Of a DNA stretch of 12,310 bases, positions 1 to 7,247 are shown one piece after another. Source of the DNA: an uncultured Alistipes sp. (GTDB taxonomy: Bacteria > Bacteroidota > Bacteroidia > Bacteroidales > Rikenellaceae); contig CAMWIG010000042.1 in the NCBI GenBank assembly GCA_947174295.1, positions 1-12,310 on the forward strand, written 5' to 3'. The translations under genes were made by a program, and so were the position numbers. The notes below the pieces were generated by a model. It was given only the letters and a program-made list of their open reading frames with translations. It had not been told where the DNA came from and searched no databases. Numbering within the stretch: position 1 is the first letter of the stretch; each line of letters opens with the position of its first letter.

Positions 1-185
1 CGACAGGCTGGGGTTCGACGGACGATAACGACACGTCTCTCGACGACACCCCGTCCGACGATGAGTGGAACGACGACAAACCGCGCCGCCGCTTCGGAAT
101 CGGCTCGCTCATAAAGAAGATAGGCGAGAAAGCTACGGGATTCATAAACGAAACGCTCGACGGCGGTTCGGAAGAGGAAGTTTAA
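1..185 (+). CDS. ftsA: FtsA C-terminal tail (partial, 5' end outside window)
   Basis: An open frame enters the window (first full codon at base 3) and stops at TAA 183-185. It encodes about 60 residues: an acidic, low-complexity stretch rich in Asp, Ser and Thr, then a basic patch (KPRRRFGIGSLIKKIGEK) and a final amphipathic segment ending GGSEEEV. FtsA is the actin-like protein that tethers FtsZ to the membrane through a C-terminal amphipathic helix, and the RRRFGIGSLIKKIGEK segment fits that role. The ATPase domain is not in the window, so the call rests on this tail plus the position 23 bases before ftsZ, the usual ftsA-ftsZ order. The acidic linker before the helix is longer than in Escherichia coli FtsA, which I infer to be a lineage trait. 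Confidence 0.8.
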   Translation, partial: TGWGSTDDNDTSLDDTPSDDEWNDDKPRRRFGIGSLIKKIGEKATGFINETLDGGSEEEV

Positions 186-208
186 CGACACGCGAAGTTT
201 TTGAAATT

Positions 209-1516
209 ATGTCTGAAAATCTGGAAAACGAAGTAGCAGTCCCACGGGAAGACGAGTCGTCGATAATCACCGTCGTCGGCGTCGGCGGTGCAGGCGGCAA
301 TGCCGTGAACCACATGCACGAACTCGGAATCAAGGGCGTGACGTTCATGGCCTGCAACACCGACCGTCAGGCTCTCGACACGCTCGACATCGACATCAAG
401 ATACAGCTCGGCCCCGGTCTGGGCGCAGGCAACGACCCCAAGAAAGGACGCGAGCTGGCCGTAAAGTCGCTCGACGACGTGCGCCGGCAGCTGCAAGCTC
501 TCGGCACGAAGATGCTCTTCATCGCCGCCGGCATGGGCGGCGGCACGGGTACGGGAGCATCTCCCGTCATCGCCGAGCTGGCCCGCGAGATGGACATGCT
601 CACCGTTGCCATCGTCACTCTGCCGTGGGCCTCGGAGGGCATGAACCGCTACGAACAGGCGTGCCGCGGCATCGAGGATTTGCGCAAGTGGGTCGACTCG
701 CTGCTGGTAATCAACAACGACAACATATCGAAGCTCTACGGCCGTCTGTCGCTCAAACAGGCCTTCGGCAAGGCCGACGACGTGCTGGCCATGGCGGCCA
801 AGGGCATCGCCGAAATCATCACGTTGAAGAGCTACCCGGTCAACGTCGACTTCGCCGATGTGCAGAAGGTCATGTCGCGCAGCGGCCACGCCCATATGGC
901 CGTAGCGACCGCCACGGGCGAAGACCGCGCGATAGAGGCCGCCGAGGCGTCGCTGAAATCGCCTCTGCTCGACAACAACAGCATCACCGGCGCGAGCAAC
1001 ATACTGCTGCAAATCTCGGTTGCGAACCCCGACATGCTGATGTACGACGAGGTCACGCGCATCCTCGACTGCATCCAGGCCTACGCCAGCACCCGCGACG
1101 AGCACGGCAAGCTCCACACGGCCAACATCATCTGGGGTTCGAGCACCAAGCCGTCGCTGGGCGACGACACGCTGGAACTGGTCATCGTCGCCACGGGATT
1201 CGACCCGAGCCGCACGCCAACGGTTCCCGAGACCGACGAGGTGTTCGACAACGTCATCGACACGCGCGAGCCCGCGGCACTGCCCAAGCCGCCGCAGAAG
1301 CCTGCGAAGCCCGAGGCCTGGAACATCACTCGCGACCACGTCATACCTCCGCGCAACGACAATAAATACAGCAACATTCAACGCATGCTCAGCCAGCCGT
1401 CGTACCTTACCCGCAAGATGAAAATCGACAACTCGACCACCGGGCAGCGCGGCGAGATGCTGGACGGCGAACACAAGGACGCTCGCACGGAGCGCAACGA
1501 CCAGTCGCTGTTCTGA
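209..1516 (+). CDS. ftsZ: Cell division protein FtsZ
   Basis: Tubulin-like GTPase that polymerises into the Z ring at midcell. The frame is open further upstream, but the start at 209 is chosen because it lies just after the ftsA stop and gives a normal short N-terminus (435 aa). Visible motifs are GVGGAGGNAVN (residues 24-34), the tubulin signature GMGGGTGTGASP (108-119), and the T7 loop NVDFADV (212-218) with the catalytic Asp residues that complete the neighbouring subunit's active site. A Pro/Lys-rich linker runs from about 335 to 390. QPSYLTRKM (396-404) is the best candidate for the conserved peptide that binds FtsA, but about 30 further charged residues follow it. The usual KPFxFEG stretch reads LPWASEG (138-144). 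No promoter is seen in the 23-base gap after ftsA, so the two are probably co-transcribed. Confidence 0.96.
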   Translation: MSENLENEVAVPREDESSIITVVGVGGAGGNAVNHMHELGIKGVTFMACNTDRQALDTLDIDIKIQLGPGLGAGNDPKKGRELAVKSLDDVRRQLQALGTKMLFIAAGMGGGTGTGASPVIAELAREMDMLTVAIVTLPWASEGMNRYEQACRGIEDLRKWVDSLLVINNDNISKLYGRLSLKQAFGKADDVLAMAAKGIAEIITLKSYPVNVDFADVQKVMSRSGHAHMAVATATGEDRAIEAAEASLKSPLLDNNSITGASNILLQISVANPDMLMYDEVTRILDCIQAYASTRDEHGKLHTANIIWGSSTKPSLGDDTLELVIVATGFDPSRTPTVPETDEVFDNVIDTREPAALPKPPQKPAKPEAWNITRDHVIPPRNDNKYSNIQRMLSQPSYLTRKMKIDNSTTGQRGEMLDGEHKDARTERNDQSLF

Positions 1517-1614
1517 CCCATGCCGAGCCGCCGTTTCCGACAAGGCGGGCCCGGTTCCGACTGAGCCGAGACCTGGAAACGACTGACGGAAGACGAAACA
1601 TAAACGCAAACCGT

Positions 1615-2892
1615 TTGGAAGATACCATAATATATAACGGAATTACGCCCGACATCGTGCTGAAACTCGCGATGGCCGGGCTGCTGCTCGTCATCTCGGC
1701 CCTCGCGTCGGGCTCTGAGACGGCGCTCTTCTCGCTTTCGCACAACGATGTGCGCTGCATACGCGAACGCGGTACGGCCGCCGGCGATGCCGTTCTGCGG
1801 CTGCTGGGCGACGTAGACCTGCTTCTGGCCACGATTCTCGTGCTGAACAATCTGGTCAACATCGGCATCGTCATCCTCTCGTCGAGCATCATCGACTCGC
1901 TGTTCGTCTTCATGAGGTTCGAGTTTCTGTTCAAGACCGTAATCGTCACATTCCTGCTGCTTCTCTTCGGCGAGATTCTGCCCAAGGTGCTGTCGCAGTC
2001 GTCGCCCGTGGGCTTCGCGCTCTTCGTGGCGCAGCCGCTGCTCGTCTGCCGCTGGCTGCTCAAACCGCTGTCGTACATACTCGTCCGCACGGGACACCGC
2101 ATCAGCTCGCTCGCCACGCACGAGAACGAACTCACCATCGACGACCTGGCCGACGCCGTCGACATGACGCGCAACACCTCGACCGAGGAGCGCATGATGC
2201 TCTCGGGCATCGTCAACTTCGTCAATACCGAGGTCGAGGAGATTATGAAGCCGCGCGTCGACATCACGGCCGTTGAGCTCACAGCGCCCTACTCCGAGGT
2301 TCGCGAGACGATTATCGAATCGGGATTCTCGCGCATTCCCGTCTACGACGAAGACCTCGACAACATCAAAGGCACGCTCTATGTCAAGGACCTGATGCCC
2401 CACATCGGCGCCGGCGACGAGTTCGGGTGGCAGCAGCTCATCCGCAAGCCGCACTTCGTCCCCAAGAACAAGAAAATCAACGACCTGATGGTCGAGTTCC
2501 AGGCCGAGAAGGTGCACATGGCCATCGTCGTCGACGAGTACGGCTCGACGCTCGGTCTGGTCTCGCTGGAAGACATCCTCGAAGAGGTCGTGGGCGAGAT
2601 ATCGGACGAGAGCGACGCCGACGAGTCGTTCTACACCCGCATCGACGAGCACACCTACCTCTTCGACGGCAAGACCCACATCGGCGACTTCGAGCGCGTA
2701 CTGCAACTCGACGAGGAGACCATGTCCGACGTCAAGGGCCGCGCCGAGACTCTGGCCGGTCTGATGCTCGAAATCAAGCGCGACATACCGCGCAAGGGCG
2801 ACTTCGTGAAGGCCCACGGCATGCGCTTCATCGTCGAGGCCATCGAATCCCACCGCATAGAGACCATTAAGGTCACAATCGACCATGAATAA
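1615..2892 (+). CDS. gldE: GldE-like CNNM/CBS/CorC membrane protein
   Basis: A 425-aa protein of the DUF21-CBS-CorC (HlyC/CorC, CNNM) family; length, composition and neighbourhood fit the Bacteroidota branch named GldE. The N-terminal DUF21 domain has hydrophobic segments at about 15-35, 70-92, 103-122 and 131-157, with SGSETALFSLS (32-42), LNNLVNI (77-83) and GEILPK (119-124). A cytoplasmic CBS pair follows (about 205-330), with EEIMKPRVDI, SRIPVYDEDLDNIKGTLYV and VDEYGSTLGLVSLEDILEEV. A CorC_HlyC domain fills about 340-423. Relatives are linked to Mg2+ or other ion transport; gldE was named for gliding in Flavobacterium, but no gliding gene is visible here. The start is TTG at 1615. An ATG at 1672 would begin inside the first membrane segment and also keeps SGSETALF, so the start is uncertain. 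It overlaps the next gene by 8 bases. Confidence 0.85.
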   Translation: MEDTIIYNGITPDIVLKLAMAGLLLVISALASGSETALFSLSHNDVRCIRERGTAAGDAVLRLLGDVDLLLATILVLNNLVNIGIVILSSSIIDSLFVFMRFEFLFKTVIVTFLLLLFGEILPKVLSQSSPVGFALFVAQPLLVCRWLLKPLSYILVRTGHRISSLATHENELTIDDLADAVDMTRNTSTEERMMLSGIVNFVNTEVEEIMKPRVDITAVELTAPYSEVRETIIESGFSRIPVYDEDLDNIKGTLYVKDLMPHIGAGDEFGWQQLIRKPHFVPKNKKINDLMVEFQAEKVHMAIVVDEYGSTLGLVSLEDILEEVVGEISDESDADESFYTRIDEHTYLFDGKTHIGDFERVLQLDEETMSDVKGRAETLAGLMLEIKRDIPRKGDFVKAHGMRFIVEAIESHRIETIKVTIDHE

Positions 2893-3442
2893 CCGTCTGG
2901 TCGCCGAACCGCTGCCGCCGCTCGACGAACTGCTCGGCGCGGCGCACCCCGCCGACGAGGCGCTCTGCCGCGGCTACACGGAGCGCCGCCGCCGCGAGTT
3001 TCTCGCATGGCGGGCTATCGTGCGGCGCGAGCTCGGCCGCGACGCAATCCTTACATACGCCCCGAACGGCCGGCCGCAGGTCGAAGGCGGGCCGTACATA
3101 AGCATCGCACACTCGCGGGAGATGGTCGTCGTCCGTTTTTCGGATGCGCCCTGCGCCGTCGACACCGAACCGCTCGACCGCAACTTCGACCGGGCCAAAT
3201 CACGCTATATGACCTCCGAGGAGGAGCATCTGAGCGACGACAGACGACTTCCGGCCGCCGTATGGTGCGCCAAGGAGACGCTCTACAAACTCTCCGACGG
3301 CAGCGGTGCGGACCTGCTTCGCGACTTCACCGTCAGCGAGGTCGATTTCGCCGAGGGGCGCATCGTCGGGTCGATACGCGGCGGAGCGCCCGTCACGCTC
3401 GGCATCGAATTTCTCGACGGAAACATCATCGTATTCGCATAG
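2885..3442 (+). CDS. 4'-phosphopantetheinyl transferase, Sfp/AcpT-type
   Basis: A 185-aa protein with the core motifs of Sfp-type phosphopantetheinyl transferases, which move the phosphopantetheine arm from CoA to a serine of an acyl or peptidyl carrier protein. NGRPQVEGGPYISIAHS (61-77) covers the substrate-binding strand and the conserved His. CAVDTEP (90-96) supplies the Mg-binding Asp and Glu, though the family pattern is nearer GVDIE, so Thr replaces the middle hydrophobic residue. WCAKETLYK (127-135) is the W-x-x-KE-x-x-YK motif. The ATG at 2885 overlaps the end of gldE by 8 bases, so the two are translationally coupled. No carrier-protein or synthase gene is nearby, so the client is unknown; the housekeeping fatty-acid ACP is possible if the genome lacks AcpS. 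It is the last gene before the repeat-rich gap. Confidence 0.88.
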   Translation: MNNRLVAEPLPPLDELLGAAHPADEALCRGYTERRRREFLAWRAIVRRELGRDAILTYAPNGRPQVEGGPYISIAHSREMVVVRFSDAPCAVDTEPLDRNFDRAKSRYMTSEEEHLSDDRRLPAAVWCAKETLYKLSDGSGADLLRDFTVSEVDFAEGRIVGSIRGGAPVTLGIEFLDGNIIVFA

Positions 3443-3565
3443 CGCCGTCGCAGAATATTCTCGTCCGGCCCGAGAGTGTCAGGGCTGAGCGCCTGTCAGA
3501 CACAAGAGCGCGCACGGTTCGTATTGTCGAGCCTGCGCCAGCCCGTCCCGCACAGCAGTTAATCC

Positions 3566-3600
3566 AATTTTGAATTTTGAATTTCGAATTTTGAATTTAA
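3566..3600. repeat. Five tandem AATTTTG heptamers
   Basis: Five consecutive 7-base units read AATTTTG, AATTTTG, AATTTCG, AATTTTG, AATTTAA. Three are identical and the others differ by one or two bases. Such tracts can change copy number by slippage. This one sits directly upstream of the first promoter-like repeat and could act as an AT-rich upstream element. Confidence 0.85.
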
Positions 3601-3605
3601 AAGGG

Positions 3606-3817
3606 CTCACGCTCGGCAAAAGGCAAGTTTACTTGCTTTTGCTGTTTTGGGCGAAATCGTATCTTTGGCTCCGCCTTAGATACTCACGCTCGGCAAAATA
3701 CAAGTAAACTTGCTTTTGCTGTTTTGGGCGAAATCGTATCTTTGGCTCCGCCTTAGATACTCACGCTCGGCAAAATACAAGTAAACTTGCTTTTGCCCTC
3801 GCTTAATCGTATCTTTG
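3606..3817. repeat. 77-bp tandem repeat, two full copies and one deleted copy
   Basis: Copy 1 is 3606-3682 and copy 2 is 3683-3759; both are exactly 77 bases and differ at four positions. Copy 3 matches copy 2 for 37 bases (3760-3796), is replaced by an 8-base stretch, and resumes at AATCGTATCTTTG (3805-3817). Each copy carries a dyad with outer arms GCAAAA/TTTTGC and inner arms CAAGT/ACTTG (3616-3642, 3693-3719, 3770-3796). The two full copies also carry a dyad with GTATCT/AGATAC around GGCTCCGCC (3659-3683, 3736-3760). The centre of the first dyad is TT in copy 1 and AA in copies 2 and 3, as if inverted. No open frame or transposase is present. Confidence 0.92.
3787..3817 (+). promoter_or_regulatory. 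Promoter of the DUF2520-kdsC-like operon, probably leaderless
   Basis: TATCTTTG at 3810-3817 matches the Bacteroidota -7 element TAnnTTTG, and TTG at 3787-3789 lies 20 bases upstream, a suitable -33 position. The -7 box ends only four bases before the ATG at 3822, so transcription would begin at or next to the start codon. The same TATCTTTG box occurs at 3660-3667 and 3737-3744, each with TTTTG 18 bases upstream, so the two other repeat copies may be additional weaker promoters that would give leadered transcripts. Confidence 0.65.
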
Positions 3818-3821
3818 TCCT

Positions 3822-4610
3822 ATGAAACGATTCGAACGGATAGCGATAGTGGGAAGCGGGAATCTCGCCGAGGCGCTGGCACATGCCGTTGCCGGGTGCG
3901 TGGGCGTGACTCTCGCAGCCGTCGTGGCACGGAATGCCGCACGCGGCCGGGAGATTGCCGAAGCATGCGGCGCACCGTATGTCGGGACCCCGGATACGAT
4001 GCCGGATGCCGACCTCTGCATACTCGCAGTCAGCGACTCGGCCATAGCTACTGTCGCGGAGTCCCTGCCCCGCACGCACGGGATGACGGTGGCGCACACG
4101 TCGGGCGCTACGCCGATGGAGAGCATCCCCGACCATTTCGACGGCCGCGGAGTATTCTACCCGTTGCAGACCTTCACGGCGGGCCGGGCGGTCGATTTCG
4201 GGGTCATCCCGCTCTTCGTCGAGGGGTCGGACGAGCCGACGACGCTCGCACTGGAAGAGCTGGCCGGCAGGCTGAGCCGCCGCGTGGCGCGCGCCGACTC
4301 CGAGCAGCGGCGGGCGTTGCACCTGGCGGGCGTTTTCGCCTGCAACTTCGCCAACCACATGTTTCAGCTGGGGGCGCAGACCGTAGAGCGCGCAGGTTTC
4401 GGGTTCGACGTCCTGCGGCCGCTGATTGCCGAGACGGCGGCCAAGGCCGTGGAGTCCCAGCGGCCGGCCGACGTGCAGACGGGGCCGGCGCGGCGCGGCG
4501 ACCGGGGGTCGCAGGAGCGGCATCTGGCGCTGCTGGCCGGCGACGGCGCATCGAGAGAAATTTACAAACTGATAAGCGACAACATATGGGAAACTTCAAG
4601 GAAGATATAG
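3822..4610 (+). CDS. Rossmann-fold and DUF2520 domain protein
   Basis: A 262-aa protein resembling the Rossmann-like/DUF2520 family, which is related to ProC and F420-dependent NADP reductases. The N-terminal dinucleotide-binding motif is GSGNLA (11-16). Later conserved stretches are LAVSDSAI (68-75), HTSGAT (92-97), FYPLQTFT (112-119), ACNFANHM (173-180) in the C-terminal helical domain, and QTGPARRGD (219-227), the family's signature. I infer NAD(P)-dependent oxidoreductase activity, but the substrate is not known. The start at 3822 fits because the GxGNxA motif begins 11 residues in, and a promoter box lies immediately before it. Its last 25 bases overlap the next gene, so the two are one operon with coupled translation. 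The C-terminus after about residue 245 is set by this overlap. Confidence 0.85.
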   Translation: MKRFERIAIVGSGNLAEALAHAVAGCVGVTLAAVVARNAARGREIAEACGAPYVGTPDTMPDADLCILAVSDSAIATVAESLPRTHGMTVAHTSGATPMESIPDHFDGRGVFYPLQTFTAGRAVDFGVIPLFVEGSDEPTTLALEELAGRLSRRVARADSEQRRALHLAGVFACNFANHMFQLGAQTVERAGFGFDVLRPLIAETAAKAVESQRPADVQTGPARRGDRGSQERHLALLAGDGASREIYKLISDNIWETSRKI

Positions 4611-5131
4611 CGGCGGCCGAGGCCTTCGTGTTCGACGTCGACGGCGTATTCACCGACGGCGGCATCATACCCGTACCGGGCGACGACTTCATCCGGCGCT
4701 ACAACGCCAAGGACGGCTACGCCGTGGCGTATGCCATCCGCATGGGCTACAAAATCTGCATCATCTCGGGCGGTCGCGGCGCACTGCTGCGTCTGCGCAT
4801 GGAGAAGCTGGGCGTCACTAAGATGTACCTCGACTGCATGGACAAAATCGCGGCCATGGAGGAGTTCTTCACCGAGAACGGCATCAATCCCGAGCACGCG
4901 ATATACATGGGCGACGACATTCCCGACTTGGAGTGCATGCGCGCCGTGGGTATTCCCGTCTGCCCGGCCGACGCGGTGTCGGAGGTCATCGAGGCGTCGC
5001 GCTACGTGTCGGAGTACGCCGGCGGCCGCGGCTGCGTGCGCGACATCATCGAGCAGGTTCTGCGCGCCCACGGGTGCTGGGCCGCCGACTCGAAGGGCGT
5101 CAACGGCTCGAAGTGCGTGGCTTCGCGATAG
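4586..5131 (+). CDS. KdsC-like HAD phosphatase (KDO-8-phosphate phosphatase family)
   Basis: A 181-aa HAD hydrolase of the KdsC (YrbI) type. DVDGVFTDG (17-25) holds the nucleophile Asp and the acid-base Asp. IISGG (59-63) is motif II, K87 in DCMDKIAAM is the likely motif III Lys, and GDDIPD (109-114) is the metal-binding motif IV. NAKDGYAV (40-47) is the substrate-side loop typical of KdsC. KdsC removes phosphate from 3-deoxy-D-manno-octulosonate 8-phosphate in the synthesis of Kdo for lipopolysaccharide, in the cytoplasm; paralogues act on related nonulosonic acid phosphates. No kdsA or kdsB is in the window, so the substrate is inferred. The ATG at 4586 overlaps the preceding gene by 25 bases and places the nucleophile motif at the usual distance. 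The last 18 or so residues (GCWAADSKGVNGSKCVASR) look like a non-conserved tail. Confidence 0.85.
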   Translation: MGNFKEDIAAAEAFVFDVDGVFTDGGIIPVPGDDFIRRYNAKDGYAVAYAIRMGYKICIISGGRGALLRLRMEKLGVTKMYLDCMDKIAAMEEFFTENGINPEHAIYMGDDIPDLECMRAVGIPVCPADAVSEVIEASRYVSEYAGGRGCVRDIIEQVLRAHGCWAADSKGVNGSKCVASR

Positions 5132-5153
5132 GCAGTCCGCCGCAGGGTATGAA

Positions 5154-5186
5154 AAAAGCTGTCCGCAACGCATGCGGACAGCTTTT
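5154..5186. terminator. Bidirectional intrinsic terminator between convergent operons
   Basis: Perfect 14-bp stem: AAAAGCTGTCCGCA (5154-5167) pairs with TGCGGACAGCTTTT (5173-5186) around a 5-base loop. The A run on the left (5152-5157) gives six T on the minus strand, and TTTTCTT follows on the plus strand. It lies between the kdsC-like gene stop (5131) and the S4 gene stop (5208), so it can end both transcripts. Confidence 0.92.
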
Positions 5187-5207
5187 CTTGCATTTGCGCC
5201 GGCAGGC

Positions 5208-5603
5208 TTACTCCTCCTCGTCGAAGAACATTCCGTCCATGAGCGAGTCCAACTCGCGGCGCTCCTTCTTCGTGGGACGGCCGGTGCCGCGGTCGCGGAA
5301 TACGAAGACCGTCTCGCGCGGCCGCACGAGCTTGTCGAGCTCCGACTGCGGGGTCATGTCGATGCAGTACGCGGGAACGTTCTTCGCGGGCTGGCGGCTC
5401 GACACCAGGTCGACCACCTTGTACTGGAACACGGCCGGCAGGCGTTTGACGGCTATCACGTCGCCGATTTTCACCTCGCGCGACGGCTTCGCGGCCGAGC
5501 CGTTGACCGTCACCTTGTTGTTGCGCACGGCCTCGGCGGCATCGCTGCGCGTCTTGAATATGCGGACAGCCCAAAGGTATTTGTCGAGTCTTACGTCGTC
5601 CAT
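5208..5603 (-). CDS. S4-domain RNA-binding protein, Hsp15 (HslR) family
   Basis: A 131-aa protein with an N-terminal S4 RNA-binding domain (about 5-65) beginning RLDKYLWAVRIFKTRSDA, followed by a basic tail with GRPTKKERRELD (108-119), the pattern typical of Hsp15/HslR relatives. In Escherichia coli, Hsp15 binds free 50S subunits that still carry a nascent chain with tRNA and helps return them to use. The start at 5603 lies 6 bases after the prfC stop, so it is the last gene of the nadB-prfC operon and ends just before the bidirectional hairpin. The pairing with RF3 fits a shared role on terminating or stalled ribosomes. The family call is firm; the exact role in this phylum is inferred. The C-terminus is acidic (DGMFFDEEE). 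Confidence 0.88.
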   Translation of the reverse strand: MDDVRLDKYLWAVRIFKTRSDAAEAVRNNKVTVNGSAAKPSREVKIGDVIAVKRLPAVFQYKVVDLVSSRQPAKNVPAYCIDMTPQSELDKLVRPRETVFVFRDRGTGRPTKKERRELDSLMDGMFFDEEE

Positions 5604-5609
5604 GGTGCG

Positions 5610-7193
5610 CTAAAATTCCGAGGTGAAGTGGAAGCGTATATCCTTGAAGTTCTCCTGCGCGAGGGCCAGAGCATAGCTCGTGTCGGCGAGGAATACGTCG
5701 CGTCCGTGCTTGTCGACGGCCATGTTGGTGTGCTTTCGGCGCTTGAAGTCGGCCAGCTGCTCGGCGTTGTCGCTCTCGATCCAGCACGCCTTGTGAATTG
5801 AGATGGGTTCCCAGCGGCAGGCGGCGCCGTACTCGTGTTCGAGACGGTACTGTATGACCTCGAATTGCAGGGCGCCCACCGTGCCGATGATTTTGCGGCC
5901 GTTGAGCGACGAGGTGAACAGCTGCGCGACGCCCTCGTCCATCAGCTGGTCTATACCCTTGGCCAGCTGCTTGAATTTCAGCGGGTCGGCATTCTCGATG
6001 TAGCGGAACAGCTCGGGCGAGAACGACGGGATGCCCGTGAAGCGCAGCTTCTCACCCTCTGTGAAGGTGTCGCCTATCTTGAAGTTGCCCGTGTCGTGCA
6101 GACCCACGATGTCGCCCGGGTAGGCGAAGTCGATGACCGACTTCTTCTCGGCCATGAAGGCCGTGGGCGACGAGAATTTGAGCTGCTTGCCGCTGCGCAC
6201 GTGCAGGTAGTTGCGGTTGCGCTCGAACGTGCCCGAGCATATTTTCAGGAAGGCGATGCGGTCGCGGTGGTTGGGGTCCATGTTCGCATGAATCTTGAAC
6301 ACGAAGCCCGTCATCTTGGGTTCGTTCGCCTCGACGGGGCGGGTCTCGGCGGTCGAGGGGCGCGGCGACGGGGCTATGCGGATGAAGCACTCCAACAGCT
6401 CTCTGACGCCGAAGTTGTTGACGGCCGAGCCGAAGAACACGGGCGCCACCTCGCCGCGCAGGTACTCGTCGCGGTCGAACGGGTCGTAGACACCCTCGAC
6501 AAGCTCCACGTCGCCGCGCAGCTGTGCGGCGTAGCGCTCGCCGACGTAACGGTCGAGCTCCACGGAGGCGAGGTCGTCGATTTCGACGGTCGAGGCGTCG
6601 GCCGTCTGCCGCTCGTCGGAGGTGAAGAGTGAGAGGTTCTTCTCGTAGAGGTTGTAGACGCCCTTGAACGTCGAGCCGTTGGATATGGGGAACGCCAGCG
6701 GCCGCACACGGATTTGCAACTCGCGCTCCACCTCGTCCAGAAGGTCGAACGGGTCTTTGCACGGGCGGTCGAGCTTGTTGATGAAGACCATTACGGGTGT
6801 CTTGCGCATGCGGCAGACGTTCATCAGCTTGCGCGTTTGCGTCTCGACGCCCTTCGCGCCGTCGATGACGATAATCACCGAGTCGACGGCCGTCAGCGTG
6901 CGGTATGTGTCCTCGGCGAAGTCCTCGTGGCCCGGCGTGTCGAGGATGTTGATTTTCACGTCGCGGTACTCGAAGCCCATGACCGACGTGGCGACCGAGA
7001 TTCCTCTCTGACGCTCGATCTCCATGAAGTCGGAGGTCGCACCTTTCTTTATCTTGTTGCTCTTCACCGCACCTGCGACGTGTATGGCGCCTCCGAAGAG
7101 GAGCAGCTTCTCGGTAAGGGTAGTCTTGCCGGCGTCGGGGTGGGATATGATTGCGAACGTCCGGCGTCGCGTTATTTCTTCCTGTAAAGTCAT
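5610..7193 (-). CDS. prfC: Peptide chain release factor 3
   Basis: A 527-aa translational GTPase, matching the usual RF3 length of about 530. RF3 binds the ribosome after peptide release and drives dissociation of RF1 or RF2. The G motifs are all present: SHPDAGKTT (17-25, G1), ERQRGISV (60-67, G2 region), DTPGHEDF (85-92, G3), NKLD (139-142, G4) and [11 protein letters not shown] (253-263, G5). The domain 2 and 3 features [19 protein letters not shown] (294-312) and [18 protein letters not shown] (438-455) separate RF3 from EF-G. The start at 7193 ([11 protein letters not shown]) places G1 normally. It follows nadB by 54 bases with no promoter match in the gap, and the S4 gene follows by 6 bases, so I infer a single transcript. 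Confidence 0.97.
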   Translation of the reverse strand: MTLQEEITRRRTFAIISHPDAGKTTLTEKLLLFGGAIHVAGAVKSNKIKKGATSDFMEIERQRGISVATSVMGFEYRDVKINILDTPGHEDFAEDTYRTLTAVDSVIIVIDGAKGVETQTRKLMNVCRMRKTPVMVFINKLDRPCKDPFDLLDEVERELQIRVRPLAFPISNGSTFKGVYNLYEKNLSLFTSDERQTADASTVEIDDLASVELDRYVGERYAAQLRGDVELVEGVYDPFDRDEYLRGEVAPVFFGSAVNNFGVRELLECFIRIAPSPRPSTAETRPVEANEPKMTGFVFKIHANMDPNHRDRIAFLKICSGTFERNRNYLHVRSGKQLKFSSPTAFMAEKKSVIDFAYPGDIVGLHDTGNFKIGDTFTEGEKLRFTGIPSFSPELFRYIENADPLKFKQLAKGIDQLMDEGVAQLFTSSLNGRKIIGTVGALQFEVIQYRLEHEYGAACRWEPISIHKACWIESDNAEQLADFKRRKHTNMAVDKHGRDVFLADTSYALALAQENFKDIRFHFTSEF

Positions 7194-7247
7194 GTAATCC
7201 GGGGGTATTGCACAATGACGCCGTAGTGCATCATTGCAAATTACTCA

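Larger units (their letters stand above)
3443..3821. other. 379-base intergenic region with repeats
   Basis: I see no credible coding frame here. From left to right it holds a short palindrome AGAATATTCT (3452-3461), two weak stem-loops (5-bp arms 3459-3463/3471-3475, and GTGTC 3476-3480 with GACAC 3499-3503) that could end the ftsZ-gldE transcript but lack a T run, an AT-rich heptamer tract (3566-3600), and the 77-bp repeats (3606-3817). The last part forms the promoter of the next gene. Confidence 0.7.

Noticed and set aside
182..1609. Long minus-strand open frame opposite ftsZ (475 codons)
   Set aside because: It is antisense to a clear FtsZ; its composition (Val, Asp, Arg, His-rich, no motifs) is what high-GC codon use produces on the opposite strand.
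1378..2886. Minus-strand open frame opposite gldE (502 codons)
   Set aside because: Low-complexity Asp/Val/Leu/Arg translation with no recognisable domain, opposite a strong GldE-family coding frame.
3659..3683. GTATCT...AGATAC dyad as an intrinsic terminator
   Set aside because: The stem is broken by a TT/TT internal loop and no T run follows; it is better seen as part of the repeat and promoter unit.
3606..3817. CRISPR array
   Set aside because: The whole 77-bp unit repeats without unique spacers, there are only two and a half copies, and no cas gene is near.
3815..4585. Possible long N-terminal extension of the KdsC-like protein
   Set aside because: The frame is open upstream, but the translation is Arg/Gly-rich shadow of the DUF2520 gene; the KdsC fold begins at the ATG at 4586.
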